The notes beneath the pieces were generated by a model, which had not been told where the DNA came from, ran no database searches, and saw only the letters and a list, made by a program, of their open reading frames with translations. DNA of 5,032 nt, from positions 1 to 5,032 of the forward strand of contig JAJYGM010000578.1 in NCBI GenBank assembly GCA_021785095.1, in the 5' to 3' direction. Below, in pieces: positions 3,926 to 5,032 of the stretch (its first letter is position 1; each line of letters begins with the position of its first letter). The translations under genes were made by a program, and so were the position numbers. This stretch comes from Actinomycetes bacterium. GTDB taxonomy: Bacteria; Actinomycetota; Acidimicrobiia; Acidimicrobiales; Bog-793.

Positions 3926-5032
3926 GCAAGTGGACCGGTGAGCTGGGCGAGGTCGACCTCGGGATCGGCGAGGAGGACCGGGTCGAGCGGTCGGTCGGCC
4001 TGGAGCAGTGCCTCGATGGCGTCTCCTGTGTCCCAGACGTTGGCGTTCATCGCGGCCGCCACTTGTCCGTGGCGCAGCCAGAAGGAGAGGAACGCCCCGC
4101 TGGCGGGGTCGCCGCGCAAGACCACCTGGTCGAAGTCGGGGGCCCAGCCGCGGTACTCCATGCCGAGGTCGTACTGGTCGGAGAAGAAGTAGGGGGTACG
4201 GTCGTAGACGACGCCCTGGCCGAGCATGGAGCGCGCCGCGACAGGACCCTGGTTGAGCGCGGCCGACCAGTGCTCGAGGCGGATCCGGCAGCCGTAGTGC
4301 GGATGAAAGGCGTTGGCGACGTCGCCCGCGGCGAAGATGCCCGGTGCGCTCGTCGCGAGGTGCTCGTCGACCACCACGCCGTTGTCGACGGCCAGGCCGG
4401 CTGTCTCTGCGAGCTCGGCCCTCGGCGCCACCCCCACCCCCACGACGACGACCGTGGCCGGTAGCACGGAGCCGTCGGAGAGCCGCACGGCCTCTGCGGT
4501 CTTGGATCCGACGACGGCCTCGACGCCGACGCCGAAGTGCAGGTCGACCCCGTGGCTGGCGTGCAGGTCACGGTAGACGGCGCCGACCTCGGGTCCGAGG
4601 ACCCGCTCGAGCGGCACCGTGGCCAACTCGACCATCGAGACAGACGCGCCGAGCTGGCGGGCAGACGCGGCGACTTCCGCGCCGATCCATCCCGCTCCGA
4701 TCACCACCACCTGCGCCGAGGGGGTGAGGTCTCGGCGCAGCGTGTCGGCGTCTTCGACGCCGCGCAGGTAGCGCACGCCTTCGAGGTCGGCTCCTTTTAC
4801 CGACAGGCGCCGCGGGGTGGCTCCGGTGGCGAGCAACAGCCGGTCGTAGGCGACTCGCTCTCCTGACGACAAGGTGACCGACCTGTCCGTCGGGTCGATC
4901 GCGCTGACCACGGTCGAGGTGCGCAGCTCGATGTCGTGCTCGTCGTAGAAGCCGGCGGGATGGACCGCGGCGGCGTCGAAGTCCTTCTCGGCGCGCAGGT
5001 ACTCCTTGGAGAGCGGGGGGCGTTCATACGGG
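3919..5032 (-). CDS. Ferredoxin reductase-type FAD/NAD(P)H oxidoreductase (5' end cut off by window edge)
   Basis: The frame is open to the window edge; 370 residues are visible and about 30-50 N-terminal residues, including the first FAD-binding GxGxxG, lie off-window. The visible part begins with PYERPPLSKEYL, the conserved FAD-contact segment of ferredoxin and putidaredoxin reductases. Then come LLLATGATPR (about 66-75), the NAD(P)H-binding VVVIGAGWIGAE (about 108-119), the second FAD motif GIFAAGDVA (about 231-239), and a C-terminal Reductase_C domain with YFFSDQYDLGMEYRGW (about 281-296). The enzyme moves electrons from NAD(P)H through FAD to a ferredoxin or rubredoxin feeding a cytochrome P450 or dioxygenase; the partner is not encoded in this window. 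A GTG at 4911 is an internal codon, not the start, because homologous sequence continues upstream of it. An assimilatory nitrite-reductase-type or general disulfide-type oxidoreductase is less likely given the Reductase_C domain. Confidence 0.94.
   Translation of the reverse strand, partial: PYERPPLSKEYLRAEKDFDAAAVHPAGFYDEHDIELRTSTVVSAIDPTDRSVTLSSGERVAYDRLLLATGATPRRLSVKGADLEGVRYLRGVEDADTLRRDLTPSAQVVVIGAGWIGAEVAASARQLGASVSMVELATVPLERVLGPEVGAVYRDLHASHGVDLHFGVGVEAVVGSKTAEAVRLSDGSVLPATVVVVGVGVAPRAELAETAGLAVDNGVVVDEHLATSAPGIFAAGDVANAFHPHYGCRIRLEHWSAALNQGPVAARSMLGQGVVYDRTPYFFSDQYDLGMEYRGWAPDFDQVVLRGDPASGAFLSFWLRHGQVAAAMNANVWDTGDAIEALLQADRPLDPVLLADPEVDLAQLTGPLAG

Noticed and set aside
4344..4727. 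Plus-strand Arg/Pro-rich open frame
   Set aside because: It is antisense to the ferredoxin reductase-type gene and has the composition of a shadow frame.

Overview
The window is a G+C-rich stretch with strong G/C bias at third codon positions. It also has actinobacterial-style protein features: a COG2345-type ArsR-like regulator, a reductase with a C-terminal Reductase_C domain, and a short Ser/Thr/Pro-rich secreted protein beside a sensor kinase. This points to a high-GC actinomycete; the genus cannot be told from the sequence. No tRNA, rRNA, CRISPR array, insertion sequence, transposase or phage gene was seen.

Layout. (1) Positions 1-1233, minus strand: a two-gene operon. The first gene encodes a small exported or membrane-anchored protein (1233 to 892). 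It overlaps by four bases (GTGA) the start of a membrane sensor, almost certainly a histidine kinase. That gene runs off the left edge, so its catalytic half is not visible. (2) Positions 1234-1837: a roughly 600-base divergent region with no convincing gene. It ends in a near-consensus -10 box just before the next gene. (3) Positions 1838-3597, plus strand: an ArsR/SufR-like HTH regulator with a C-terminal Cys/His cluster, then a nitronate monooxygenase-family flavoprotein 95 bases downstream. (4) Positions 3598-3918: a hairpin across the monooxygenase stop codon, a 15-bp tandem duplication, and a 52-residue Cys/His microprotein behind a very strong Shine-Dalgarno site. (5) Positions 3919-5032, minus strand: a ferredoxin reductase-type FAD/NAD(P)H oxidoreductase convergent with the microprotein. 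Its N-terminus lies beyond the right edge. A perfect 9-bp inverted repeat overlaps both convergent stop codons and is a good candidate for a shared bidirectional terminator.

How the parts may work together. The secreted protein and the sensor look like one signalling unit. The regulator and the monooxygenase are a plausible regulator-target pair, possibly sensing a redox or iron-sulfur signal, but this is inference from adjacency and cysteine spacing. The reductase would pass electrons from NAD(P)H to a ferredoxin or monooxygenase partner that is not encoded here. Most of the window is ordinary chromosomal gene content. The least explained items are the Cys/His microprotein with its tandem repeat, and the long divergent intergenic region.
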